DNA of 64,000 nt from Dipteris shenzhenensis (taxonomy: Eukaryota > Polypodiophyta > Polypodiopsida > Gleicheniales). The stretch's first letter is position 1; every line of letters starts with the position of its first letter. The notes below the pieces were generated by a model that was not told where the DNA came from, did not search any database, and saw only the letters and a program-made list of their open reading frames with translations. Shown here piece by piece: positions 47,776 through 59,612 of the stretch. The stretch lies in NCBI GenBank assembly GCA_047967505.1, contig CM106538.1; one strand, written 5' to 3'. The position numbers were made by a program, and so were the translations under genes.

Positions 47776-48640
47776 CTATTTAGCCATCATTACCTCTCTT
47801 TCCTCATCCCCTAAAGAAGCTTCCAACAAGGATACTTGTTTTTCTTCTTTCTTTCTCAATCTAGGACACTCGGGGTGATAGTGACCTTTTTCATTACATT
47901 CATAGCAAGTGACCCCACTCTTATCTCGAGGCCTATCTTCAACCTTTGGTGCTCTAGGTTGTCGTGCATTAATCAAATGCAATTTCAAATCAGTAACTCT
48001 GCCATCAATTGGGAGACATTATGATCTAACTCAGAGGACTTTGGTACCTGAGGAGTGCCCATTACCTCCACCTAAGAAGTTGAAGCTATTGAAGACACAA
48101 AAGAGGATTCGATCTTTAGAGAAGCTTCTTTCTTGGTCGCAATGTGAAGTGCCTCCACGTATGTTGTTGGATATTTATTCATTACTCTTGAGTGAAGATG
48201 AGGCTCCAAAGACATAACAAATTTGCTCATCTTTAAGTGCTCCATCCCTACAAGACTTTGAGGGGCGATGATGTGAATGCCACAGCTCGCAAAGCTGCCC
48301 TTTCTTACTTTGTCCATAAAGTTTCATATCGGATTGCCAACGCAGAGACCATCTCACCCTCTCCTTGATAGAACTGGTCCAACTGCAACATCAAAGCATT
48401 TGGCGACTCCATTGCCCTAAATCTCTGCTTCATTGCAACCACCACTTGGTCCCAGTCCTCCTTGGTAGAGTCCGACAAGGCCTCATGCCAACTCAAGGCT
48501 ACACCTTTAATAAAATCAAGCAAAATCTCTGCCTAATCCTTCATGGACCATCCAGAAAGCCGGCATCCTCGAACAAAATCCCAAAGATAAGACTCTGTGT
48601 CTTCCCCTTGGGTCCCTCGAAACACTGGAATCTTCACCAT
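47776..48640 (-). pseudogene. Gypsy gag with CCHC knuckle, internal region 1
   Basis: Gag starts near 48640 (MVKIPVFRGTQGEDTESYLW), has an early in-frame TAG, then GVALSWHEALSDSTKEDWDQ (a retrotransposon gag core). After frame changes it reaches the knuckle GVTCYECNEKGHYHPECPRL at 47776-47988, with all four CX2CX4HX4C ligands present. Confidence 0.85.
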
Positions 48641-48715
48641 GATGAAACACAAAAGGGAAACACCAAGATCCAAATAATATCCCAAAAAGGATCCCATAGA
48701 GCCTTAGTATACTAA

Positions 48716-49302
48716 GACCAACTTATTATGCATAACCACTTGTTAAAAACCCTCCACAATGTGATCCTCAATAAAATCTTCAAAAATAAGTGACCAACCC
48801 GCACCATGAAAACATTGTGTGTACATGCATTCAAGAATCACCCTTCTCACAATTGGAAGTGCACATAATAGCTTCAAGATATTATACTCGATCATTTGCA
48901 TAGTAAAAGAAGTTGAAAGCATTGAGAATCACCACTCCACTGTTATAGTCAAAAACTACACAAAGACTCAACTCTTCTTCACACCAAGCTGCTAGTGCAT
49001 GAAAAATAATCTATCATTGTGCTTGTTGCCGGCATTGTCGATTCACCAACATATTCAAGAGTGCAAACATAAAGGATATGATCATAATGATCATGCAAAT
49101 AGCTTGAGCATCACCTTCACAATTTTCTACTTCTCTTAAATGGGTTGCAATCTCTTCTAACAGAGTTCTTCCAGGCATCTTTATCACATCAGAAAACACA
49201 TGCCTATACTAGCCATAACATGCAATCAAGTACACTTGAGGCTGTTTAGTAAGGTGGGATGATACCAATACCAAACATACCTAGCGTCTCCACCAAAAGA
49301 TG
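48716..49302 (-). other. Untranslated leader of Gypsy internal region 1
   Basis: Between LTR B and the start of gag there is no recognisable coding sequence. The position fits a 5' leader that would hold the primer-binding and packaging signals. Confidence 0.55.
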
Positions 49303-51102
49303 TGGCATGAAGTTGGGGGTAATAAAGTTCATGTAGCTCTTCACTTCCTACTGCTTTTGAACTAAGTGATAGAGATATTCATCATTGGGAAGGGGCATTA
49401 AAAAGAAGCTTTTATACCAAGAGAACATACCATACTGTCCTCCCTTAGATGAGAATGAAGATGGTAACTTCCCAAGTGATGTTGTACTCAAGCATAGGGA
49501 GAAGGAAAGGATAAGCGGAGGCCATAAGAAGTTTGAAGGGCTGATTGGGTCGGATGGGTAGGTTCCGAGAAAACATTGCACCTCCTTCATAGACACCTTT
49601 ACACAACTCGAAACACTCTCCAAACTGTCATAAGACACAAAGACCCATAACTTTCAACAAAGACATCATATAAAATATTCGAACATATATCTAGATGCAT
49701 CTTGAAATGGGCTTTGTCTGATATAAGTTTCATAAGAAACATAGATTTGGTCGGAAAGATATGGGCATTTTATTGGACGGGGTAGAAACTATCTAAAAAA
49801 GAAACAATCACACATAGAGAGTCATAGATTTTTGGTTGAAAATCTAATACAATAACTGAAAACATAGGATGATAATCCTTGAAGAGACTACACGTTGATA
49901 TAAGTTTCATCCAAATCAGACCACCGAGCAAAAAATTGTGAGTAAAATACTGACAGGGGGTCAAACTATCATGAAAAACACCTACTCCTTCTACTGGTGC
50001 TGACTTGGGAGGCTACTACCTCCATGCTTAGACTTCATCAACGATCCAAGTCCCATTGAGGTCACCTAGGAGGGAAAGAAGAGCCCCCTTTGTGGCTTGG
50101 GAAATAGATAAACCATGTATGTGCAATGAGCAGTCGAATAGACAACACTTTTGAGCACTTTAGAAGAGAAAGCAATGGAAAAAGGGAAGAGACACTCAAG
50201 AGAGAGAACCTGAAGTGACCTTCATTACCAATAGAGTGAGACTCCACTCTAATGCAACTCAAAATACTACAAACACAAGGGAGAAGAAGAGGTTTCATAC
50301 ATACAAGAGGGAGCGGAAGCTCCAAGACTACTCATAGAGAGAGAATAAACTAGAGAGAGATGGACTCAAGAGTCTACATAACAGAATATCTACAAGAGGG
50401 AGAGAAAGCTCATGGAAGAGGCTTTAGGAGACTAGAGCTACAGCAACATGAGGCCGAATTGTGAAAGAGATGATGAACAAGGGAGAGGAGGGCTCCTTTT
50501 ATAGAGATTTTGTCACCCTCCTTCACCCATTTACAATTGCTACCTGTAGATTCCTTTCCCCATCAATCACATAAGCCCATATGTCACCATCCATGTCCTT
50601 TTTGGCTACTCTTGCTATGTGTCCCATCAAAAGATGCTCAAGACTTAAAATATTGAGAAAGTCAAGAGTCTCCCCACATGGAGCCCATAGGGACCCTCTC
50701 TTTTCCATATGTCCACATTCTCCTTATTCCACATAGGAATTTTAGAAGGATTCCTCTTGACTCCACATTCCTCCACATGCCTTCCACACTTGGCATGTGA
50801 TCTCTCTTATATTATTGGAACACATGGATGAGCCCACCTCTTTATATGACTCACTCTTTCTATTTTCTAAAAACCCCATAATATCCCATACGCAAATAAT
50901 TCTCACCCCATACTAAGGTATTTATCATTCATACACATGGTATTTACAATGATCCATTCCACTCATCCTCTCAATCCCATACAATATCTTAGAAAATAGA
51001 AATAAGTGAGAGCCGCTAGGCTCACTTGATACTCAAACTCGTATCAAACATAGAAGAAAACAATACCAATGCCAAATAAAAAAATATCAATTTCTAGCAT
51101 CA
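49303..51102 (-). repeat. Gypsy LTR B (shared between the two internal regions), 1800 bp
   Basis: It matches LTR A, beginning TGATGC and ending ATGCCA on the minus strand, with a polypurine tract (AGGGGGGGAAAG) next to it on the internal region 2 side. By position it is at once the 5' LTR of internal region 1 and the 3' LTR of internal region 2. It is shorter than LTR A through several small indels. Confidence 0.88.
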
Positions 51103-51745
51103 GATCTTTCCCCCCCTAGTAGATCCTTTCTAAAAACAGAGAGGGTCTATTGGCCCTCAAGGTGGTAGCATAGAAGAATTTAAGGTGATACTCATTGGTG
51201 CATTCGGGTATCACCATGTTGTGAACATCCTCAAGCTGATAGGTTCCATTGGTGAACTTCTTCTTGACTCGATATGGTCCCTCCCATCAGCCAATTAACT
51301 GTTTGTCTAGCCGCTTGTTCAAATGGCTATCAAATCTCATGACCAAATCTTCTTCTGCAATATCTTTCTTCTTGCATAATTTGGTGTCAAAACTGGCCTT
51401 GCGCCTTTTTTGAGAAGCTTCAAAGTTTTGTAAGGTCTGTAATCTGCATTCATCCAAGGCTTCTAGCTGTACCAAGCGTTGAGCATAGGCATCCTCCTAT
51501 CCTTCTTTTCTTGCAATAGCAGTGCGAAGACTATGTATCTCCAATTCAATGGGCAAAATGGCTTCTATTCCATACACTAGTTGGAATGGTGTAAACCCAA
51601 TAGCTAGCTTATGTGTGGTTTTGTAAGCCCATAAAACTTCTGCCAAGTGCCTATCCCAATGCTTTTTCTTGGTGTCTACAAGCTTTCCCATTGAATTGCA
51701 CAACAATCCATTTGTTTTCTCAGCCAAGCCATTACGTTGGGGATA

Positions 51746-52393
51746 TTATGGTGTGGACATGCTATGATTTATCTTTAGCTTATGCACCACATCTTCAAAA
51801 AAAGCTATAGGAGATATCCATTCTGAATCATCAACAGGAAAGATGAATCCTGCCTCAAGTAGTTGTGTTACCTCTTTCTTTAGTGCTTTAGCTTGGATCA
51901 CCCCCAATCGCCTTAAGCATTGCACAACTGGCTTGCTTTCTAGCTTCAACTCAATCTTGTGCTCCACAAGAGAGACTAGTCGAACCTGTGAATAGCTTGT
52001 TGCAAAGAGACATGGAAAATCATGTAACATATCCAAGTACTGGAGCTTCTCACTACCTAATACAAAATCACCAAGAAGCTCTTCATTGCATTGGCATCGT
52101 TTAGTGTGCTCCACATCCTCCACATGAAGTGTCTCTACATAATCTTTTTGTACCACCACCTTGTTTCCCCCTGACTCATCCCAATCAGCACCAAGACAAA
52201 GACAAAAGGCCACTCCTTCTACCTCACCCTCTAAGCTGGACTCATCGGAGCTACACCCTATCTCTTCTTCTTCATTGGTTAGAACTCTCTGATGTTGAAG
52301 ACTCCTCCTTAACAACTTCCTTTTTGCAACTTCTGATGTTGTAGCGTACCTTCTTATCATTTGCCTTGCAAAATCAATTCTCCAGTATCCCAT
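51746..52393 (-). pseudogene. Gypsy linker, reverse transcriptase edge and integrase start in one open frame
   Basis: This frame of 215 codons shows the fusion most clearly. LLEAGFIFPVDDSEWISPI is the conserved lead-in to the reverse transcriptase core. It is followed directly by FFEDVVHKLKINHSMSTP, which is integrase core sequence continuing into NGLLCNSMGKLVD after a stop. The join is at about 51803-51817. The polymerase active site, RNase H and integrase zinc domain are absent. Confidence 0.85.
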
Positions 52394-52881
52394 TTTGAAT
52401 AGCCTTCACCTTGCATAGCCAAGGCCTTCCCAAAATCAATGGATAGGCACGTGCATCTGGCTTGGTAGCGATCACATGAAAAGTAGTCGGCACAAAAATT
52501 CCACATACATCCACTTCTAGATTCTTCAAAACTCCCAAGGTCTTTACCCTAGTATTGTCAGCCAATTTGATGCGATAAGGAGAGGTAGTACTAGAGTATT
52601 TTAAATCAGCATCTATCATGGTCATCACTCATGACATTAATCGATCCACCTCCATCAATGTAAACATTAGAAATCACTTGACCATCAATGATCACATCAA
52701 CCACAAATACATCATCACCAACATCTATATCTATCTTTTTAACAAGAGGAAAGGCACTTTTCTTCTTTGACACTCTTGTGCTTGCTAGCTTTCCCCATTC
52801 TTTCTTTAGTTTTGGAGACAAAGCAAGTAATTGACCAAAGGTGATATGAGCTTCCTTTTCTTTAAGGTCGAACAACAAGTT

Positions 52882-53433
52882 CTAGCTTCTAATGCCTTGT
52901 CCTAAAAGAAAGTCTGGTTGGCTAATTCTCCTTATAGATGCCCTCTTTTTCTTAATATGGCATTCCTCTTTCTGATGTTTCTCATCTACTTCTTCCTTGC
53001 TTTCTTCTTCTTCTTTTGATTTACCATGCCTCCGTTTAGCCATCATTACCTCTCTTTCCTCATCCCCTGAAGAAGCTTCTAACAAGGATACTTGTTTTTC
53101 TTCTTTGTTTCTCAATCTAGGACACTCGGGACAATAGTGACCTTTTTCATTACATTCATAGCAAGTGACCCCACTCTTATCTTGAGGCCTATCTTCACTC
53201 TTTAGTGCTCTAGGTTGTCGTGCATTAACCAAATGCAATTTCAAATCAGCAAACTCTGCCATCAATTGGGAGATATTATGATCTAACTCAGAGGACTTTG
53301 GTACTTGAGGAGTGCCCATTACCTCCACCTTAGAAGTTGAAGCTATTAAAGACACAAAAGAAGCTTCTTTCTTGGTCGCAATGCAAAGTGCCTCCACATA
53401 TGTTGTTGGATCTTTACTCATTACTTTTGACAA
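52882..53433 (-). pseudogene. Gypsy gag C-terminal part with CCHC knuckle, internal region 2
   Basis: The frame of 183 codons includes TYVEALCIATKKEASF, the complete knuckle GVTCYECNEKGHYCPECPRL and a basic/acidic tail (KSKEEEESKEEVDEKHQKEE). It is cut off at its N-terminus by the right breakpoint of the array. Confidence 0.85.
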
Positions 53434-53451
53434 AGACGAGGCTCAACTTCC

Positions 53452-54687
53452 ATGGGATATAACTCCCAGAAGAATCCAAAATTAAAGCTATCAATGCCTA
53501 CTAGAAGTGACAAGGATCTACCAGAGGAATATGTGGTCTACCTTCAATCTAATCTCCCCGATCTTGCCACTCTCTATTCTAATCTACTCAAATCCCTCTC
53601 TAACTCTAGTACTATCCTCCATAGCTTTCTAGAAATCCATGCTAATCCATATTCCTTGCCATGCCTCTAAACACTATCGCCTAATCCAAGAATCTAACTT
53701 CTATCATCCAATTACACCTAACTCTTTTCCAACACTTGACAATCCATCCCTTGAGGATTATCAAGTTGCAAAATCAATTTGCCCTCCTCTCCCTCCACTT
53801 TCCACCAACATCCCTACTTCTACCTTCTCAAATTCACTACTTGCTTCAACCTCAAGCTTTTCCCCTATAACCTCTTCCTCTCCCCCAAGACCACATGTTC
53901 CTCCAATCTCCCTTGAGTTTTCAATGGAACACACCATGAATAATTCCATCAATGAGCTTCAAGAATTGGATAATCCAATGTGCACACCCACAAGGGAGTT
54001 GCAACAAGATACAAATAGGATTCCCATGTCCAATAATCCCATTGGTGATTTTTGGAGGCAATACCCAAACATGCAGTCAAGAGGAGGATGGGACTCTCTG
54101 AAATTTCAATGAGTATCTGCCAAGCACAAATCACTTCAGACATCAGTGTGAAATTGGAGCCACACCTTGCTTGGCGTAGACCAAAGCTGCTCAATGAAAA
54201 GTACCTCCTTGAATACATGCAGGATCCATCTTCCTTTCGCACGCATCCCACATTTGATGCGGTGCCCCGTCGCTACCGGTGGGATGCTAATCATCATGAT
54301 CAAGATAATGCAGATGCTCCTTGCAATTGGCCGTTAATCAATAGAAACTCTAAAATCAAATGGACAAGCCAAGAAACACTTGGAGCCTTGGACAAACATG
54401 CATCAATTATGCAAAGCAGGTATGACAAAACACTCAAGGAAAGTGCAAGATACAGTGAAGCCTTAGTATTCATCCTGGAGGTGTCCCTCACCATTGACGA
54501 CCATTTGCCCAACCTCACCTTCAATCCAAATCAACACATAGATGCTCAAACAACAAGTCGCCTCTTTAGGAGGGCCATATCACTTCAAAGGCGTTATGTC
54601 TATTTGTTTGAAGAAATGGTTGACACTGGCTTCTTAAAAACTAAGCAAGCAATCTACGGTGTTCGTGGATTACAAGAAAAAGATTGA
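53452..54687 (+). pseudogene. Unrecognised protein-coding block, two frame changes
   Basis: Three plus-strand frames overlap in series: 53452-53670 (KDLPEEYVVYLQSNLPDLAT), 53639-54112 (Pro/Ser-rich, ICPPLPPLSTNIPTSTFSNS) and 54052-54687 (LEPHLAWRRPKLLNEKYLLE, RTHPTFDAVPRRYRWDANHH, DAQTTSRLFRRAISLQRRYV). The last frame alone is 211 codons. Together they look like one protein of about 400 residues with two frameshifts. I recognise no domain. A repeat that resembles an element terminus begins 190 bp downstream, so this may be an ORF of an unidentified mobile element. Confidence 0.45.
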
Positions 54688-54878
54688 CAAGAAGCTCGCT
54701 CCATCTATCACCGTCGCCATCTTTACCATACTCATTGGGTAAAGTAAAGACAACCGCATCACAACATCGCCTGTAGATCCTACCATAACCCGAGGATGGG
54801 TAATCAAATCGGTCTAGGGGAGTTCTTAACCCTGTGGCAACAAGGGCCAGAAGTGCAGTCTAGGACAACAACTATGAG

Positions 54879-55070
54879 AGCATTGTGTGTGTAGAGTAGC
54901 GGCAAAGCTCCGCTTGTAATATCTTGAGCTTGAAAGATGGTATAATAAATCTTAAAGGGTGAGGATAGCCAAGCTCCTCTCTAGAAAAGATCCAATCATA
55001 CTTGCAAAATCAGGATCTAAAGAGAGAAATACTAAATCTAGAGAGAGAAATACTAAAAGCCTACACTTTC
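54879..55070. repeat. Dispersed repeat starting TGAGAGCATTGTGTG, copy 2
   Basis: This matches 21366-21560. The start is equally abrupt. In this copy a short internal direct repeat (AGAGAGAAATACTAAA) has been added near 55020-55050. Confidence 0.8.
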
Positions 55071-55358
55071 GGAGGTCCCTCCACTTTGTGTAGGGACCCA
55101 AAAAGTCCCCCCCAAAAGTGGAGGGACTCCTGTCCAAAAGGTCTCCTACAAAAGAGGTCCCACCACAGAGGTACCTACTACGGATTGTGTAGAGACCAAC
55201 ATGTATAAATATATCTCAATGGAATGAAGCTCCCACTCTTTGGGGTTCAGTATTCAAGCTCACTATTGTGTTCAAGCAATTGATCTCCATTGCGTCCATG
55301 CTCTCTTACACTATCGTGTTCTAGCATGCCCTTACCCTTGCACTCTCTATGCTTATAC

Positions 55359-55760
55359 TCCCTCCTCCTCCTCCTTCCTCCCTCTTCCTCCCTCCTCCTC
55401 CTCCTTCCTCCCTCTTCCTCCCTCCTCCTCCTCCTCCCTCCTCCTTCTCCTCCATCTCCTCCCCCCCTCCTCTTCCTCCTCCCTCCTCCTCCTCCTCCGA
55501 TCTCCTTCTCCTTTCTCCTTCTTCCTCCCTCCTCCTCCTCCTCCTCCCTCCTCCTTCTCCTTCCTCCTCCCTCCTCCTCCTCCTCACTCCTCCTCCTCCT
55601 CCCTCCTTTATCCTTATCCTCCATCTCCTCCTCCTCCTTCCCCCTTCTTCCTCCTTCTTCCTCCCTCCTCCTCCTTCCTCCTCCTTCCTCCTCTTCCTCC
55701 CTCCTCCTCCTCCTCCCTCCTCCTCCTCCTCCTCCTCCTCCTCCTCCTCCCTCCTCCTCA
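55359..55760. repeat. CTC/CTT-type microsatellite tract, about 400 bp
   Basis: An almost pure pyrimidine tract on the plus strand, built of CTC, CTT and CCT units. Long frames on both strands (poly Ser/Leu/Pro and poly Glu/Arg/Gly) are repeat artefacts. From 55760 to 56998 no gene is recognisable. Confidence 0.95.
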
Positions 55761-56996
55761 ACCCTTAGCCCTCAAATCCGCGAAGGAGACTAGCTCTCCA
55801 CTTCTCAATGTTGGACTCCTCCTAAACCCTACAACCCCCTCTAAACCTTGGAACTCCTAGTTAGTTCTCTCAACCCTGTCCCCCCTTCTAGACCCTTGAA
55901 CTCCCGTGGAGGCGAGAGCCTCCATCAATCATTATAATCAAGCCCTCTTTCTCATTTACGTGCACATGAGATCGACTTTCCATGCTTTAGCCTACACCTC
56001 GCACAGGAACACAACCCGAGGACCTATGCTACACTTGTGAACACCTATGCTACAATGAGCAACGACACGACTATAGGTGACCAACACCCTCGGACCCTGC
56101 ACTTGGGTAAAATAGAGACAACATCAGTATTCGCCACCCTTGTATGTATCGTACACTTAAGTGGAAGAGTCTAAAAGTACCTTGTAATAGCTTCTGCCTT
56201 CACGAAGCTATGTAGGCTAGTGTATTAGCCTTTTGGTCATCAAGCCACAGAGAGCTGTGTGTCTTAGAGCGTGTTTAAAGAATCGCCATTAGCGCTCACC
56301 TATCTACTCATCCTCTATAGTACGCAATGATTGCTTCTGACGTCTGTTACTATCAGCACAATGCCCAAGCATATGCAGTGGAGATTGTGAACTAGATGTG
56401 CACAAATGCTTGCCACTAATCGTGCTAGACCAGCAGCTTACAGTTGTAGGATTATAGTCATCAGATTCCACTGTGTGTGTACATAGCAGTATGTAGAGAA
56501 CTTGGATGACGATTTCTTCTCAATACGAAGCTTATAAATAGTTTCTACGAGGACCATAGCCGACCCAATCAGTTTCATTATTGAAGTGAACTATCATCGT
56601 GACCAGTGGGGAGTCATTTTTCGTGAAATGAGTATAACTTTAGAGGACCTTAGAATACCAATACTTACCATGTATACATGGCATTTTCAAAGTTTAGCTC
56701 AATAGCCTTGCTCATAAATCATAACTTGTTCTAAGCTTATGGGTTCTTGTTTGCTGTATAATTTAAAAGTCTCGTGGAGCTTACATGCTTTAAGAGAACC
56801 GACGTTAACCTTCATGTTTATAGATTGTCCATCGGGAAATAAGAAATGAAAATAGTAAAAAATATGCAAAGTTTTTTTATGACTACTGCGCAATGGTTTT
56901 AGGTAGGTCGAAACGGGAATTTTTAAGCACAAAATAAAGTTATGAAGTGCTAGTATTACCCAGACCAGACCATATCATGCCATTATTGGTGCCAAA

Positions 56997-56998
<2 letters not shown>

Positions 56999-57034
<36 letters not shown>

Positions 57035-57095
57035 ATGTGTGTGCATATGCATGTGTGTGCGCGTGTGCGTGTGCATGTGCATGTGTGCATGTATC
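56999..57095. repeat. (GT)n microsatellite with a degenerate tail
   Basis: About 17 perfect GT units, followed by GTGCAT/GTGCGT variants to 57095. It lies at the 3' end of the decayed Copia pol. Confidence 0.95.
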
Positions 57096-57149
57096 AATCT
57101 TTGCACCCTAAACAAAAAAGTGTGTATATCAAAAGATACCTAGGAATAC

Positions 57150-58400
57150 ATAGCACATGTTCCTTTGGCTTTGTCTGAATTTGTTGGCTGCTACATAACT
57201 AATATCTACCATAATTTCTTTTAAAGACAAGCCTACCAATAGCACTCATGTACACAATGGGATCAATTTTGCAAAAGTATTGTACTTAACTCTTGGATAC
57301 ATCGGTGTACAAAATGACCCTACAACTTTTCACATGAAAATGTTTCTCTTAAAAACTTATTTTTTTTGTGGCATAAATATGCCAAATGTATGTTGGAAAA
57401 GATAATAATGATTTATACCCAAATCTATGGATCAAACTTTCGGGAAAGCTTCTCCTTTAACTTCTCAACCCGTTTTTAATCATTTTATATACAATGAGAA
57501 TATCATGCATAAGAGCTTTCCCATCATTCATCACTTAGAGTGTATGGTCTGACTCATTTCTTTTCAAACCAAGTGAGAAAAAGTACATGTTAATTTAGGA
57601 TACCATGCTCTTGGTATTGAATTTGATACAAACAATCGCTTATTCAATTGCAAACAATACATTATTTCCTTGGATTACAATCCCTTCATGTTGTTTCACA
57701 TAGAATTCCTCATCAAAATATCATTCACATCCATCTAAAAAATCTTCCACTTATTTTTGGCTCTTAAAGAGAAAAAGGCAGAAATAGAAATCATCTTAGC
57801 TATAGGAATAGAAGTTTTAAAGTAGTCAATGCCTTCCTCTTATGCATAACATTTTGCCACCAATCATGCTTTATAGTTGTCAATATTGCATTTGCTTCAT
57901 CCTTGAAAAGATACACCCATTTGCAACAAATGGTGTCTTTGTCATATTGGAAATTCACCAAACTCCACGTATTATACAAAATTGAATGCTACACATTTAA
58001 CATCACTTCCACCCATTCAGAATAAATAAATTCTTTGTATGTGATGAAAGCTCTTCCATAATAAATATACAAAAGGACCTTCAGCACTTGTAGACACTAT
58101 ATGTACACAAACAATATACTTAACACAACTGACTATCCCAGTATGATGCATCTAAATCAAAAATATTTAAGTTTTTTCTCTTTAATGATTTTGTTCCTAC
58201 AAATTATCATGTGAAAAATCTAGCAGATCCACATATTCTACACCAATTTCATCAACAATCACAATTGTACGGAAAAAAACCTATCATTTCTTAGTATCAA
58301 ACAATTGATATACTTTTATGTGTATTATGAGCAAGAAATGTACTTTTTCTATGTTGTTTAGGTGTGTGAAGATAAGTACAAGCAAAACATCAGTTTGTTC
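57150..58400 (-). pseudogene. Highly decayed Copia pol: integrase C-terminus to reverse transcriptase end
   Basis: Minus-strand pieces in order, in changing frames: KVYQLFDTKK and RTIVIVDEIGVEYVDLLD (about 58330-58210), TWSLVNFQYDKDTICCKWVY (57970-57910), a SIPRAWYPKLTCTF-like piece (about 57600), and HVKSCRVILYTDVSK with YMSAIGRLVF (about 57300-57220). They follow the Copia order: integrase end, TW.LV.LP..K..I.CKWVYK, Q.PRAWY, and finally the Y.S.IGSL segment. No frame is open for long. It appears much older than the Gypsy elements. Confidence 0.7.
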
Positions 58401-59396
58401 CTTTTTAAGCTTTCTTGAGGGTCAACCATCAATTAAACTTTCAACATTTGTAATTGAAGAGTCGCTCTTGAATCATCATTAGCAACTTGAATAAGAAAAT
58501 CTTCAGTTATCCTAAACATATGAAATTTACACTTGGTACATAACTCTATGAATGAAAAAACCAAAGTAGTAGCCAACCATAAAAGAAAACTCTTTGAACG
58601 TGTTGCTAAATACTAATAGCTAAACTGGGAAATAATAAGAGAGCATGAATGCTCATGGATAGACATACTAAACAATGCCTTAACAAAAATAATAATTGTT
58701 ATATTGCATCCAATTTCTTTATTAGAAAAGATGAGTGTGCTTGGTTAAGGCTAAAGTTTACTGAAAGTGATGGTCACCACTATTTGCTCACTTCTTTGGA
58801 GGAAGTGTACCTACCTCTTGCAACTGCTACTAATGCAAACTCTTGTTGTTGTTGGCTATTTCCACCATCCCACGCCCTCTCCCATTGTTGCTTTCTCCAC
58901 CTTAGCTATGCCCCTCCTCCTCCCTCGTGGTGCAAGGACCATCTATCTCAGAAATCATATCATCATCATCATCATAGGAAGCAAAAGGGAAAAGAAAGTC
59001 CCTTTCAAGGAAATGGTGACTAGTAATAGCTTGACAGGTGGAATACGGTAGGGAAGAAGGAAAGCATTAAATCAACAAACTTGTGGATTTGTTTCAAAAT
59101 GTTGAAATAAGAAAATGACAACTCGTTAATACCTCACAATCCAAAAAAACAAATCTTCACAAGTATTATTATTTCAAACCTAAAATAAACATTCCCATGA
59201 CACCTCATACTCTAGAAAATATTAAATATTCATAAAATGGGTTTTCTTGACTATTCTTCTTCGCCGTTCAAGATTAAGACCTACCATACCAACACAATCC
59301 CCCACATCCAACAATCAATGCTACCCTACACATTACATCATGTGCAAACAACATGCTTGTCGCCTATGCATCCCAATTGTCCTCCTACCTCATCAT

Positions 59397-59612
59397 CCTT
59401 TAACATGTACTGAATATCATTTTCAAGGTCAAATCCAATGCCAATCAACCCCTAGGTTCCAATGAATCGCCATTTTGCAATAGCTTCCTCCCTATAAAAG
59501 CAAGCCTTTAACATGTATTGAATATCATTTTCAAGGTCAAATCCAATGCCAATCAACCCTTAGGTTCCAATGAGTCGCCATTTTGCAATACTTTCCTCCC
59601 TATAAAACCAGC
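59397..59612. repeat. 108-bp tandem duplication
   Basis: Units 59397-59504 and 59505-59612, from CCTTTAACATGTA to CCTATAAAA. Only a few bases differ. Confidence 0.93.

Larger units (their letters stand above)
45219..49302 (-). mobile_element. Gypsy internal region 1, deleted and mutated
   Basis: In element order (high to low coordinate) it has a leader, gag with a knuckle, the retropepsin region twice, a linker, the N-terminal edge of reverse transcriptase fused to integrase, the integrase C-terminus and the polypurine tract. The reverse transcriptase catalytic core, RNase H and integrase N-terminus are absent. Frameshifts and stops occur throughout. The start of the leader next to LTR B reads TGGTGGAGACGC on the minus strand near 49290, a possible primer-binding site that I could not assign to a tRNA. 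Confidence 0.85.
51103..53441 (-). mobile_element. Gypsy internal region 2, truncated in gag
   Basis: It has the same order as region 1 but one retropepsin copy: integrase C-terminus (51287-51475), integrase core (51497-51727), linker plus reverse transcriptase edge fused to integrase (51746-52393), retropepsin (52374-52878), gag knuckle (52882-53433). Similarity to region 1 stops at about 53441, so the N-terminal part of gag, the leader and the 5' LTR are missing. Confidence 0.85.

Noticed and set aside
55247-55860. Long Ser/Pro/Leu-rich and Glu/Arg/Gly-rich frames on both strands
   Set aside because: Artefacts of the CTC-type microsatellite.
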